DNA of 11,421 nt from DATHGT01 sp035317605 (GCA_035317605.1 DATHGT010000239.1:1-11421); one strand, 5' to 3'. Positions 1-6,957 are shown, numbered from the stretch's first letter. Numbers and translations are program-made. The notes: generated from the letters alone by a model not told the origin.

Positions 1-2
1 TC

Positions 3-836
3 TGCGTGCCCGATCTCGCCACGGGCCTCGACGCCTACGCGCGCATCGGGTTCGACGTCCGCCCGGGCGGCGTGCACACCGGGCGGGGGACGGAGAACGC
101 GATCGCGTTCAACGCCGAGGACTATCTCGAGCTCATGAGCGTGCGCGATCGCGCCGAGTACCTGGCGGCGAGCCCGGAGGGCGGATTGCTCGACTTCCTG
201 GCCAGGGGTGGTGGCTTTCGCTACGTCGCCGTGCAGAGTGACGATCTCGCCGCCGACGTCGCGGCCATGCGGCAGCGCGGGGTCGAGGTGAGCGACGTCG
301 CCGACGGCGAGCGCCGCACGCCCGCGGGCCAGACATTGCGCTGGAAGTCCGCGCGCCTGGGCTCGCGCAACGCGCTGCCGATCTTCTTCATCCAGCACCT
401 GACCCCACTCGCCGAGCGGCGCGCGTCCGGCCCGCATCCCAACGGCGTGCAGCGCGTGGATCGCGTGTACGTCGCGGTGACCGACGTCGCCGCATCCGCC
501 GCGGTGTACAGCCGGGTGCTCGGCACGCCCGTGCCCAAGATCCAGCGTGGCGCGGTCATCAAATCCGACATGGCCGTGTTCGATCTGGGCCCGACGGGAC
601 TCACGGTGGCCCAGCCGATGGAGCCCGGACCCGCCGCCGAGGCGCTGGCGCGCCGCGGCCCGGGACCGTTCCAGGCGCTCTATCGCACCAGCAGCATGGA
701 CGCCGCCGCGCGATGGATGGCCGATCACGGCCTGCCGCCGCCGGCGCGCGGCGTCCGCAACACCGGCGAGCAGGCCATGCTCGTGCTTCCCGCGGACGCC
801 TGCGGGGCCTACATCGGCTTCGTAGGGCCGGCGTAA
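3..836 (+). CDS. VOC / glyoxalase-like domain protein, 5' end cut by the window edge
   Basis: The reading frame is open to the left edge. The first visible GTG (position 6) falls inside the usual N-terminal VOC strand (a C-V-P-D-L segment), so the real start lies upstream, probably fewer than 20 codons away. Two VOC-type halves are visible. The first (about residues 1-130) carries the glyoxalase_3-like signature G-x-H-x-G-R-G-T-x-N followed by D-Y-L-E-L, and a G-G-G-F segment. The second begins near residue 148 with V-D-R-V-Y-V-A-V-T-D-V. Glyoxalase-like VOC proteins of this type bind metal and small organic ligands; the substrate here cannot be read from sequence. It is the first visible gene of a plus-strand run with an alpha/beta-hydrolase 45 nt downstream and an SDR after that, which suggests catabolism of an organic acid or ester. 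Family assignment is firm; function is inferred. Confidence 0.85.
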   Translation, partial: CVPDLATGLDAYARIGFDVRPGGVHTGRGTENAIAFNAEDYLELMSVRDRAEYLAASPEGGLLDFLARGGGFRYVAVQSDDLAADVAAMRQRGVEVSDVADGERRTPAGQTLRWKSARLGSRNALPIFFIQHLTPLAERRASGPHPNGVQRVDRVYVAVTDVAASAAVYSRVLGTPVPKIQRGAVIKSDMAVFDLGPTGLTVAQPMEPGPAAEALARRGPGPFQALYRTSSMDAAARWMADHGLPPPARGVRNTGEQAMLVLPADACGAYIGFVGPA

Positions 837-881
837 GTCATTCTCAGCGTTCCACCGCCGAGCGAGGCCGTCGACCTCACG

Positions 882-1751
882 ATGGGTGACGGCGCCGTCG
901 TCTGCGCGCGCCGGTACGCGCGCGACGGCGCCCCGCGCGTGTTCCTCTCCAACGGCAACGGGTTCGCGATCGACGGCTACTATCCGTTCTGGGGCGAGCT
1001 GCGCGAGCGCTTCGAGCTGATCGTGTTCGACGCGCGCAACCACGGCCGGAATCCCCCGGCGTCGTCCGGGCGTGACGGTCACACCTACGCGCAGATGGCG
1101 CTCGATCTCCAGAGCGTGTGTCGTGACGTCGCGCACGCGTTCGGTCCGCGCCGGAGTGTCGGCGTGTTCCACTCGATGTCGGCCCGCGCGGCCATGAAGC
1201 ACGCCCTGGAGATCGGGTTTCCGTGGGAGGCGCTGATCCTCTTCGATCCCCCGAACGTGCCGCCGCCCGGGCATCCGACCTATCAGGCGATGGACACGTT
1301 CGAGCGGCGGCTGGCCGACTGGGCCCTCGGGCGGCAGGAGCGCTTCGCCGATCCGTCGGAGCTGGCGCGTCAGTACGCCGAGACGCGCGCTCACGCCAAC
1401 TGGGTGCTCGGCGCTCACGAGCTGATGGCGCGCGCGGTGCTCCGTCGCGACGGCGACGGCTGGGTGCTGGCGTGTCCGCGCGAGCTGGAGGCGTCGATCT
1501 ACCTTCAGGCGATGACCCTCAATCTCTGGCCGCCGCCCTCGGCGTACGGCGGCCCCGTGAAGTTGATCGCGGCCGATCCGGAGGCGAAGTTCGCGCCCGC
1601 GCCGGCCTTCGCCAACCGCGCGCTCGCCCACGACCTCGGCTACGCGTACGAGGCGATTGCCGGCACCGGCCACCTCCTGCAGATCCAGAAGCCCGCGGAA
1701 TGTCGCCGGGCGATGCTGGCGTTCCTCGGCGGGCTCGGCGTGTGTTCGTAG
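882..1751 (+). CDS. alpha/beta-hydrolase fold protein
   Basis: A 289-residue protein with the layout of an alpha/beta-hydrolase. The oxyanion-region strand reads F-L-S-N-G-N-G-F (residues 21-28). The strand before the elbow reads L-I-V-F-D-A-R-N-H-G-R (46-56), as in many esterases and haloperoxidase-like hydrolases. The nucleophile elbow is F-H-S-M-S, with Ser98 as the probable nucleophile; both flanking glycines of the usual G-x-S-x-G are replaced. Candidate acids are Asp122 or Asp232, and the general base is His264 in G-T-G-H-L. The substrate is unknown. The annotated ATG has no good Shine-Dalgarno. The 45 nt between it and the previous stop are open in this frame and read like a plausible first strand (A-V-D-L-T before the Met), so translation may begin upstream at a rare codon such as the ATT at 840. 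It lies 31 nt before the SDR gene, probably in one operon. Confidence 0.85.
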   Translation: MGDGAVVCARRYARDGAPRVFLSNGNGFAIDGYYPFWGELRERFELIVFDARNHGRNPPASSGRDGHTYAQMALDLQSVCRDVAHAFGPRRSVGVFHSMSARAAMKHALEIGFPWEALILFDPPNVPPPGHPTYQAMDTFERRLADWALGRQERFADPSELARQYAETRAHANWVLGAHELMARAVLRRDGDGWVLACPRELEASIYLQAMTLNLWPPPSAYGGPVKLIAADPEAKFAPAPAFANRALAHDLGYAYEAIAGTGHLLQIQKPAECRRAMLAFLGGLGVCS

Positions 1752-1782
1752 AACGTTCACCCACAGGGAAGGAGATCAGCGA

Positions 1783-2601
1783 ATGGACCTGGGACTCGGC
1801 GGCAAGCGCGCGATCGTGACGGGCGGCAGCAAGGGGATCGGCAAGGCCATCGCGCTCGAGCTGGCGCGCGAGGGCGCGGACGTGGCCATCGTGTCGCGTA
1901 CGAAGAGCGACCTCGAGAGCGCGGCGCGCGAGATCGAGGGCGAGACCAAGCGCAAGGTCGTGGCGCTTCCGGCCGACGTGACCAGCAAGGCGGACATCGA
2001 TCGCGTGGTGGCGGAGGCGGCCGAGCGTCTGGGCGGTCTGCACATCCTCGTCAACAGCGGCTCGCCGCCCGGCGGCAGCGCCGGCGCGACCGGTCCCATC
2101 GAGAGCGTCGTCGACGAGGACTTGCTCCACGACTTCAACGTCAAGTACGTCGGGGCGCTGCGCTGCGCCCGCGCGGCGATTCCGTTCATGAAGCGGCACG
2201 GCTGGGGGCGCATCATCAACATCAGCGGCACCAACGCCCGCAACGCCGGCAACCTGAGCGGCGGCGCCCGCAACGGCGCGCTCGTGCACTTCACCAAGAC
2301 GCTGGCGGTGCAGCTCGGGCGCTTCGGGATCACCGTCAACTGCGTGCATCCCGGGCAGACGCGCACGGAGCGGACACCGCGTCTGCTCGCGGCCCGCGCG
2401 GCGGAGCTCGGGGTGACGCTCGAGGAAGCGGAGAAGCGCGACTACGCGCCGGACTCGCCGCGCGGCAACGCGATCGGGCGCATCGTCGACGCGTCCGAGA
2501 TCGCGTACGTGACGGCGTTTCTCGCGTCCGAGAAATCGTGGGCGATCTCTGGGGAGCTGATCGTCGCCACGGGCGGCGCGGGCCGAGCGGTCTACTACTA
2601 G
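1783..2601 (+). CDS. atypical short-chain dehydrogenase/reductase lacking YxxxK
   Basis: A 272-residue SDR. The start is ATG 1783, supported by AAGGAG a few bases upstream; a longer frame from 1657 overlaps the hydrolase and has no such site. The cofactor-binding motif T-G-G-S-K-G-I-G is at residues 13-20. Ser38-Arg39 at the end of strand 2 suggests NADP(H) preference. N-S-G-S replaces N-N-A-G at 91-94, and the helix-4 Asn is present (Asn119 in N-V-K-Y-V-G). The region that should hold Ser-Tyr-xxx-Lys reads I-N-I-S-G-T (145-150) and then G-G-A-R-N (160-164), so Tyr becomes Gly160 and Lys becomes Asn164. The fold is therefore clear, but standard SDR catalysis is doubtful. I recall other SDR clades with this segment altered, so it may be a natural subgroup rather than decay. 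It is the last gene of the operon, and a decayed copy of its 3' end lies downstream at 2798-2924. Confidence 0.9.
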   Translation: MDLGLGGKRAIVTGGSKGIGKAIALELAREGADVAIVSRTKSDLESAAREIEGETKRKVVALPADVTSKADIDRVVAEAAERLGGLHILVNSGSPPGGSAGATGPIESVVDEDLLHDFNVKYVGALRCARAAIPFMKRHGWGRIINISGTNARNAGNLSGGARNGALVHFTKTLAVQLGRFGITVNCVHPGQTRTERTPRLLAARAAELGVTLEEAEKRDYAPDSPRGNAIGRIVDASEIAYVTAFLASEKSWAISGELIVATGGAGRAVYY

Positions 2602-2626
2602 CGTCTTCGATCGTTCGCGCGGCGGC

Positions 2627-2791
2627 GCGAGGGACGGGCGGAGGGCGAGGGGGGTGGGCCTCTGGACACGTCCTTAGGCAGTTCCGATTGACGTGGCAGG
2701 AGTTCCCAAGCTGACGGGCGGCGCCCGCATCACCGTCGGCAGGAACGGTCCACCCGGCCCATCCCCCCTCACCCTCCACCCCGTCCCCCGC
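2627..2791 (+). repeat. MITE-like element, copy A
   Basis: A segment of about 165 bp with no ORF of note. Its ends are imperfect inverted repeats of about 34 bp: a G-rich left end (2627-2660) and a C-rich right end (2756-2791). The reverse complement matches copy B at 4414-4580 across its whole length. The inner 100 or so positions align without gaps with about 11 mismatches by eye, including an identical stretch of more than 30 bp at 2658-2690. CGCGAG occurs on both sides (2626-2631 and 2789-2794) and could be a 6-bp target-site duplication, but it may be chance in such GC-rich DNA. The element begins 25 bp after the SDR stop, so it might also act as a transcription terminator. Confidence 0.75.
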
Positions 2792-2797
2792 GAGATT

Positions 2798-2924
2798 GGG
2801 CGGCGTCGCCTCGCTCGCCTCGGAGCTGCCTCCGCGCGTTGCCGCGCATCCGAGAAGTCATGAGCGATCTCTGGAGAGAGCTGATGGTGGCGACGGCGGC
2901 GCGGGGCGCACGGTGTACTACTGA
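2798..2924 (+). pseudogene. decayed 3' end of a second SDR gene
   Basis: The segment 2846-2924 matches the last part of the SDR gene above. The frame A-S-E-K-S-stop-A-I-S-G-E corresponds to A-S-E-K-S-W-A-I-S-G-E, with Trp mutated to TGA at 2861. After an indel near 2876 the match continues in other frames, ending with R-T-V-Y-Y-stop (2907-2924) against R-A-V-Y-Y-stop. The same frame can be extended back to about 2798 (a G-R start, equal spacing to A-S-E-K-S), which abuts element copy A, but similarity there is weak. The likely origin is a tandem SDR paralogue whose 5' part was lost, perhaps when the element inserted. It makes no product. Confidence 0.75.
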
Positions 2925-3075
2925 TTCGTAATCCTGGCCGGTGCCGACGCCATGACGTGGTCACTGGTTCGTCTCGTACCGTTCAGGTGCGTTGGAATTA
3001 CTTCGGAGCCAGCAGTCAAACCAACGCTCGATGAGCCAGAATACTCACCAATCGTACGCTCCGCGCCTGCAGCGA

Positions 3076-4233
3076 TCAGGATTGACGTATGTCGATGCCC
3101 ATTCTCTTGAGCCGTGCATGCTCCATCTCGCCTGTGAACTGCCGGGCGCTACGTGCGTCTGCGTTTGAGACGGGTAACGCAGCGATCTCCGCTATCATCT
3201 GTGCCGCGTCGTCACGCAGTTGTCGGCGGCTGAACTCGTTCACCACCGCGCGGTCCGCGATGAATTCGACGAGGTTGCTGCACCGAGGGAAGTCTCGAAG
3301 CACGCTGCGGATGCTGCGCTTGTACAGCCACAGCGCGATATCAACGATCTGCAGGCCCGGCGTCTCCTTGGAGCTGGCGAGTTCGATCCCGCACCGGATC
3401 ACGTTGACCCGACGGAGATCGGAGATCAACGTCATCGGTCCCATAGTCGGTTGGTCCCAGTGACGTAGGACGCCATACCACTGTTGCATGAACAGCCCGA
3501 ATTGCTCCTGCTCGTCATGCACGAACCGCTTCAGGCACAGCCCGGTGTCGCGGAGGGCCGTGTGTATGCCGTCGATCAGAAGACTGAAGGCGATCATGTT
3601 CGGCGCGTCGCCCTCATCGCGCTTGAAGTCGAGTACCTCGGCGGGGTGCGTGATGGCCCACGCGAAGGCGTCACCGAGGATGACCTTCAGTCGGGGATCG
3701 GTCGCGTGAGCGCGGAATTTCGCATCGATGCGACGAACGACCTCAGCGAACTTCTCGCTGTCTCGTGTGCGGTACGTCTCCCAGAAGTCTTTCTGGTCGC
3801 GGGGTGTCATGCACTCCGTGATGATGTGCGCAAGCGGCAGACGAAACCCTCGAAAGCCGTAGTGCATTGTCGATACGGCTCCATTCGTACCCGAATCCAA
3901 CACCGCGTCAACGAGCTTCGTGCACGCGACATGAGCCTTTTCGAGGTGCGTGAACAAGAATCTCGCTTCGACCGATTCGAGAAACCGTTGAAGCTCCGGT
4001 GCGATGATCTCGATCTTCTGCGGCCCGAGCGCCGTCGCATGGAGTTCGTCCACGCCGATCCGCGCGCACAAATCGCGTACAACGGGTTCCCCTGCCTCGT
4101 GAACGCCCGCACGGGCAAGCAGAGTTCCGGTCATAAACCACGGCTGATTTGGATCGAACAAGTTGCTGCCGGAATGGCCGGACTCATCCGAGTATGCTTC
4201 GACGAGCCCGACCCGATTGTGCTTCTTCTTCAT
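3076..4233 (-). CDS. DUF3800 domain protein
   Basis: A 385-residue protein with the DUF3800 hallmarks in order: Y-S-D-E-S-G at residues 14-19, E-L-H-A at 63-66, H-D-E-Q at 239-242 and L-Q-I-V-D at 294-298, followed by an A-L-W-L-Y-K-R helix. The spaced acidic residues (Asp16, Glu17, Asp240, Asp298) resemble an RNase H-like active site. That reading is my inference; the family has no settled function and is often found in accessory or mobile DNA. The start is supported by AGGAG about 11 nt upstream. GC content is visibly lower than in flanking genes and codon choice is more relaxed, which suggests horizontal acquisition. The gene stands alone, convergent with the SDR operon, between two inverted copies of a MITE-like element. 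A defence-related role is possible but nothing here proves it. Confidence 0.85.
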   Translation of the reverse strand: MKKKHNRVGLVEAYSDESGHSGSNLFDPNQPWFMTGTLLARAGVHEAGEPVVRDLCARIGVDELHATALGPQKIEIIAPELQRFLESVEARFLFTHLEKAHVACTKLVDAVLDSGTNGAVSTMHYGFRGFRLPLAHIITECMTPRDQKDFWETYRTRDSEKFAEVVRRIDAKFRAHATDPRLKVILGDAFAWAITHPAEVLDFKRDEGDAPNMIAFSLLIDGIHTALRDTGLCLKRFVHDEQEQFGLFMQQWYGVLRHWDQPTMGPMTLISDLRRVNVIRCGIELASSKETPGLQIVDIALWLYKRSIRSVLRDFPRCSNLVEFIADRAVVNEFSRRQLRDDAAQMIAEIAALPVSNADARSARQFTGEMEHARLKRMGIDIRQS

Positions 4234-4307
4234 CCTGCTGCGCTCCTGCTTGGTCGTCGTCGGTCACGCGAGCCCCTCACGGTACCAATGCCCGACCAGG
4301 GATTCAA

Positions 4308-4344
4308 CGCTCGTGCGTGACGAAGGTGACGCGCACGAGGAGCG
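4308..4344. promoter_or_regulatory. imperfect palindrome upstream of the DUF3800 gene
   Basis: CTCGTGC at 4310-4316 pairs with GCACGAG at 4333-4339, and the pairing can be extended outward (CGCTC against GAGCG) with a small insertion. It lies about 75-110 nt upstream of the DUF3800 start, in the 397-bp gene-free stretch 4234-4630, which otherwise holds only element copy B. It could be an operator or an RNA hairpin. Evidence is limited to symmetry. Confidence 0.25.
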
Positions 4345-4413
4345 TGGGGCCGATCTACTGATTGCTCAGGAATAGGCGACATCCTGAGTGTCGGAAACGC
4401 CGGTAACCATTCC

Positions 4414-4580
4414 CGCTGGGGGGCGGGTGGAGGGTGAGGGGGGTGGGCCGGGTGGACCGTTCCTGCCAACGGTGATGCGGTCGCCGACCGCCAGATTGGG
4501 AACTACTTCGACGGTCATCGGAACTGCCTAAGGACGTGTCCAGAGGCCCACCCCCCTCGCCCTCCACCCGTCCCCCAGCG
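4414..4580 (-). repeat. MITE-like element, copy B (inverted relative to copy A)
   Basis: A segment of about 165 bp bounded by inverted repeats of at least 34 bp (4416-4449 and 4545-4578) that differ at only about two positions and extend slightly to CGCTGG/CCAGCG. Read on the minus strand it matches copy A at 2627-2791, with identical terminal design and core. It contains no coding sequence. No clear target-site duplication was found at this copy. Each end contains four or more G-runs (on one strand), so both a long cruciform/hairpin and a G-quadruplex are possible. It sits downstream of the quinone oxidoreductase stop (minus strand) and upstream of the DUF3800 gene, so it may insulate the two. 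Confidence 0.8.
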
Positions 4581-4630
4581 TCGCCGCCTGGGAGTCTTAC
4601 GTTCCTCGATCTCGCTGAATGATCACGCGT

Positions 4631-5602
4631 CTACGGGAGCAGGATCAGCTTTCCGACTGTTTGGCGCGATTCGAGGAGGCGGTGGGCTTCGGGGGCTTGG
4701 GCGAGGGGGAGGGTTTGGCCGATGTGGAGTTTGAGTTTGTGGTCGCGCATGAGGGCGAAGCAGCGGGCGGCGCTTTCGCGGGTCTTGTCGGGGAAGCCGC
4801 GGGTGACCGTGGGGAGCATGAAGCCGCTGACCGTGATCGACTTTGGTGAGAGCGTGGCGACGTTGAGGGGGTCCGTGGGGCCGCCGGCGCGGCCGTAGAG
4901 GATCAGGTGGCCGAGGGGGGCCAGGCATTTGAGGCCGTCTTCGAACGTCGGCTTGCCGACGGCGTCGAGGATGAGATCCACGCCGCGGTTGTCGGTCACG
5001 CGGAGGATTTCGTCGGCGAAGTTCTGGGTGGCGTAGTTGATGACGGTGTCGGCGCCGTGGGCCTTGGCGAGCGCGGCCTTGGCGTCCGTGGAGACCGTGG
5101 CGAATACCCGGGCTCCGGCGACCTTGGCGAGCTGGACGGCGGCGAGACCGACGCCGCCGGCGGCCGAGTGCACGAGGACGCTTCGCCCCGGCCCCGTCGA
5201 GCCCGTCGTGTGGAGCAGGTGGTAGGCGGTCAGCACCTGGATCGGGAACGCGGCGCCGTCGACGAAGCTCACGGAGTCGGGCAGCGGGATCACCATGTCC
5301 GTCGGGGCCAGGCAATACTCGGCGTAACCGCGGGCGGTGAACGCCGTCACCCGCAGGCCGGGCGTGAGTCCTTTCACGCCTTCGCCCAGGGCTTCGATGA
5401 CGCCGGCGGCCTCCATTCCCGGCGTGTCGGGGAGCTTCGGCTTGACCGCGTAGGTGCCCTGGCGGAAGCGCGTGTCGGCGAAGTTGACGCCGATCGCGTG
5501 GGTGCGGATCAACACCATGCCGGGTCGCGGCTCGGGCTTGGGCGTGTCGGCCAGCGCCATCACCTCGGGACCACCGGTCTTCTCGAAGACGATCGCTTTC
5601 AT
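4631..5602 (-). CDS. NADPH:quinone oxidoreductase-type MDR protein (zinc-independent)
   Basis: A 323-residue medium-chain dehydrogenase/reductase of the quinone oxidoreductase branch. It starts M-K-A-I-V-F-E-K-T-G-G-P-E-V, typical of the family, and GGGGAG lies just upstream of this ATG; a longer frame reaching 5734 adds unrelated residues. The N-terminal GroES-like domain carries G-V-N-F-A-D (38-43) and P-G-M-E-A-A-G (61-67). The Rossmann nucleotide-binding motif A-A-G-G-V-G is at 147-152. Cysteine and histidine zinc ligands of alcohol dehydrogenases are absent. The family reduces quinones or alpha,beta-unsaturated carbonyls with NAD(P)H in the cytoplasm; the substrate here is unknown. It is transcribed divergently from the DAO-family gene, with 182 bp between the two starts, which may allow shared regulation. 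Confidence 0.92.
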   Translation of the reverse strand: MKAIVFEKTGGPEVMALADTPKPEPRPGMVLIRTHAIGVNFADTRFRQGTYAVKPKLPDTPGMEAAGVIEALGEGVKGLTPGLRVTAFTARGYAEYCLAPTDMVIPLPDSVSFVDGAAFPIQVLTAYHLLHTTGSTGPGRSVLVHSAAGGVGLAAVQLAKVAGARVFATVSTDAKAALAKAHGADTVINYATQNFADEILRVTDNRGVDLILDAVGKPTFEDGLKCLAPLGHLILYGRAGGPTDPLNVATLSPKSITVSGFMLPTVTRGFPDKTRESAARCFALMRDHKLKLHIGQTLPLAQAPEAHRLLESRQTVGKLILLP

Positions 5603-5706
5603 CTCAGTTCTCCCCTCTGACCACGGCGCCGGACACGCCGACGCTCGTCGCGTCCGGAGCGCCGCGGCGCTCCGCTCGACGGCGCCATGGCCGGTGTCGG
5701 TCGCCC

Positions 5707-5712
5707 TATAAT
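5707..5712 (+). promoter_or_regulatory. candidate -10 box for the DAO-family gene
   Basis: A perfect TATAAT lies in the 182-bp divergent intergenic region, which is otherwise very GC-rich. It would place a transcription start near 5719 and a leader of about 65 nt before the DAO-family ATG. No convincing -35 box lies 16-18 nt upstream, so an activator or a chance match is possible. Confidence 0.35.
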
Positions 5713-5784
5713 GCGCCTGCCGTACGATACGCAACCATCGCCCGCGTGGAAAGCTTGAGCACGCGGTGTTCCGGAGGGTGAACG

Positions 5785-6879
5785 ATGAAGGGGTACGACG
5801 TCGCGGTCATCGGGGTGGGGATCGTGGGTGCGTCGGCGGTGTACGCGCTCGCGCGTGCGGGCGCGCGGGTGCTCGCGCTCGACGCCGGCGTTCCCGGCCA
5901 GGGCACCAGCCGCACCTCGTTCGCGTGGGTGAACTCGGTCCGCAAGGAGCCCGAGGTCTATCATCGGCTCAACGCCGAGGGCATGGCGGCTCACCGCGCG
6001 CTCGCGCGCGAGCTCGGTGCGGAGGGCGGGTACCACGAGGGCGGCTCGCTCGAATGGTCGGAAGGCGGTGACGCGGACAAGGAGCTGCGCGTGCGGGTCG
6101 CGCGTCTGGCCGCGCGCGGGTATTCCGCCACGTTGATCAGCCGCCAGGACGCGCAGGACCTCGAGCCGGACCTCGGAATTCCCGATCACGTCAGGGAGGT
6201 CGCGTTCTACGAGGCCGAGGGGTGGCTCGACGCGCCGCGCGCGATTGCCCGGCTCCTCGCCGCCGGCGGCGTCGACGTTCGTCAAGCGGCGCGCGTGCGC
6301 TCGTTCCGGACGCGAAGCGATCGTGTGGAGGCGCTGGTCCTGGACGACGGCGAGGTCCAGGCGGAATCGGTGCTGGTCTGCGTCGGGCCCATCACTCAGG
6401 CGTTTCTCGCGGCGGCGGGCGTCGCGATGCCGGTCGGCCGGGTGCCCGGGTTGCTCGCGGTCACCTCGCGCCCTGGGCAGGTCCTCGGCCGTGTCGTGCA
6501 CGCGCCGGGGATCCACCTGCGTCCCGACGCGAGCGGTGGACTGCTGCTCGGCGCGACCGACGTCGACGGGCTCATCAACGAGGCCAGCTCGCCGGAGACC
6601 GCGCTGGCCGTGGCCGGTCAACTGCTCGAGCGCGCGGCCCGCGTCTTTCCCGCGGCCAAGGACGTCCGTCTCGTCGACGCCCGCATCGGCGTGCGGCCGA
6701 TGCCCGCCGACGGCGTGACCATCGCCGGCCGCGTCCCCGGCTTCGCCAACGCGTGGATGCTGGCGACCCACAGCGGCGTCACCCTCGGTCCGCTGCTGGG
6801 ACGTCTGATCGCGGACGAGATCGTGGGCGGCGTACCGAGCGCCGTCCTGGCGCCGTTCCGTCCCGATCGGTTCGCCTGA
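5785..6879 (+). CDS. FAD-dependent oxidoreductase, DAO family
   Basis: A 364-residue protein with a full DAO (D-amino acid oxidase/glycine oxidase/sarcosine oxidase) layout. The FAD-binding motif G-V-G-I-V-G is at residues 10-15, with Asp33 at the end of the second strand in place of the usual Glu. A G-T-S-R-T-S segment follows near 39-44. Near the C terminus come R-P-M-P-A-D-G and then T-H-S-G-V-T-L-G-P, the conserved flavin-contact region. Such enzymes oxidise amines or amino acids with FAD. The substrate is not readable, and no membrane segment or Tat-type signal is seen. The start is well supported by GGAGGG 7 nt upstream. The gene is divergent from the quinone oxidoreductase and ends 78 nt before the CsgG cluster. 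Confidence 0.92.
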   Translation: MKGYDVAVIGVGIVGASAVYALARAGARVLALDAGVPGQGTSRTSFAWVNSVRKEPEVYHRLNAEGMAAHRALARELGAEGGYHEGGSLEWSEGGDADKELRVRVARLAARGYSATLISRQDAQDLEPDLGIPDHVREVAFYEAEGWLDAPRAIARLLAAGGVDVRQAARVRSFRTRSDRVEALVLDDGEVQAESVLVCVGPITQAFLAAAGVAMPVGRVPGLLAVTSRPGQVLGRVVHAPGIHLRPDASGGLLLGATDVDGLINEASSPETALAVAGQLLERAARVFPAAKDVRLVDARIGVRPMPADGVTIAGRVPGFANAWMLATHSGVTLGPLLGRLIADEIVGGVPSAVLAPFRPDRFA

Positions 6880-6957
6880 CGGGCACGGCGCCGGGGCGAG
6901 GCACCTTCATTCGTGTAACAATGGTCCAGCACCGATGTTTCCAGGAGGAGGTCAACC

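Noticed and set aside
1519..2349. Long minus-strand open frame of 276 codons opposite the hydrolase and SDR genes
   Set aside because: It is antisense to two clearly recognisable genes, has Arg/Ala/His-rich composition without motifs, and is expected in high-GC DNA.
3484..4320. Plus-strand open frame of 278 codons opposite the DUF3800 gene
   Set aside because: The minus strand carries all DUF3800 motifs; the plus frame has no recognisable domain and no good ribosome site.
4603..5734. N-terminal extension of the quinone oxidoreductase up to 5734
   Set aside because: The added 44 residues are unlike the family, whereas the Met at 5602 begins the canonical M-K-A-I-V-F motif and has a ribosome site.
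5599..6771. Minus-strand open frame of 390 codons opposite the DAO-family gene
   Set aside because: The plus strand carries a complete FAD oxidoreductase with its motifs and ribosome site; the antisense frame has no family features.
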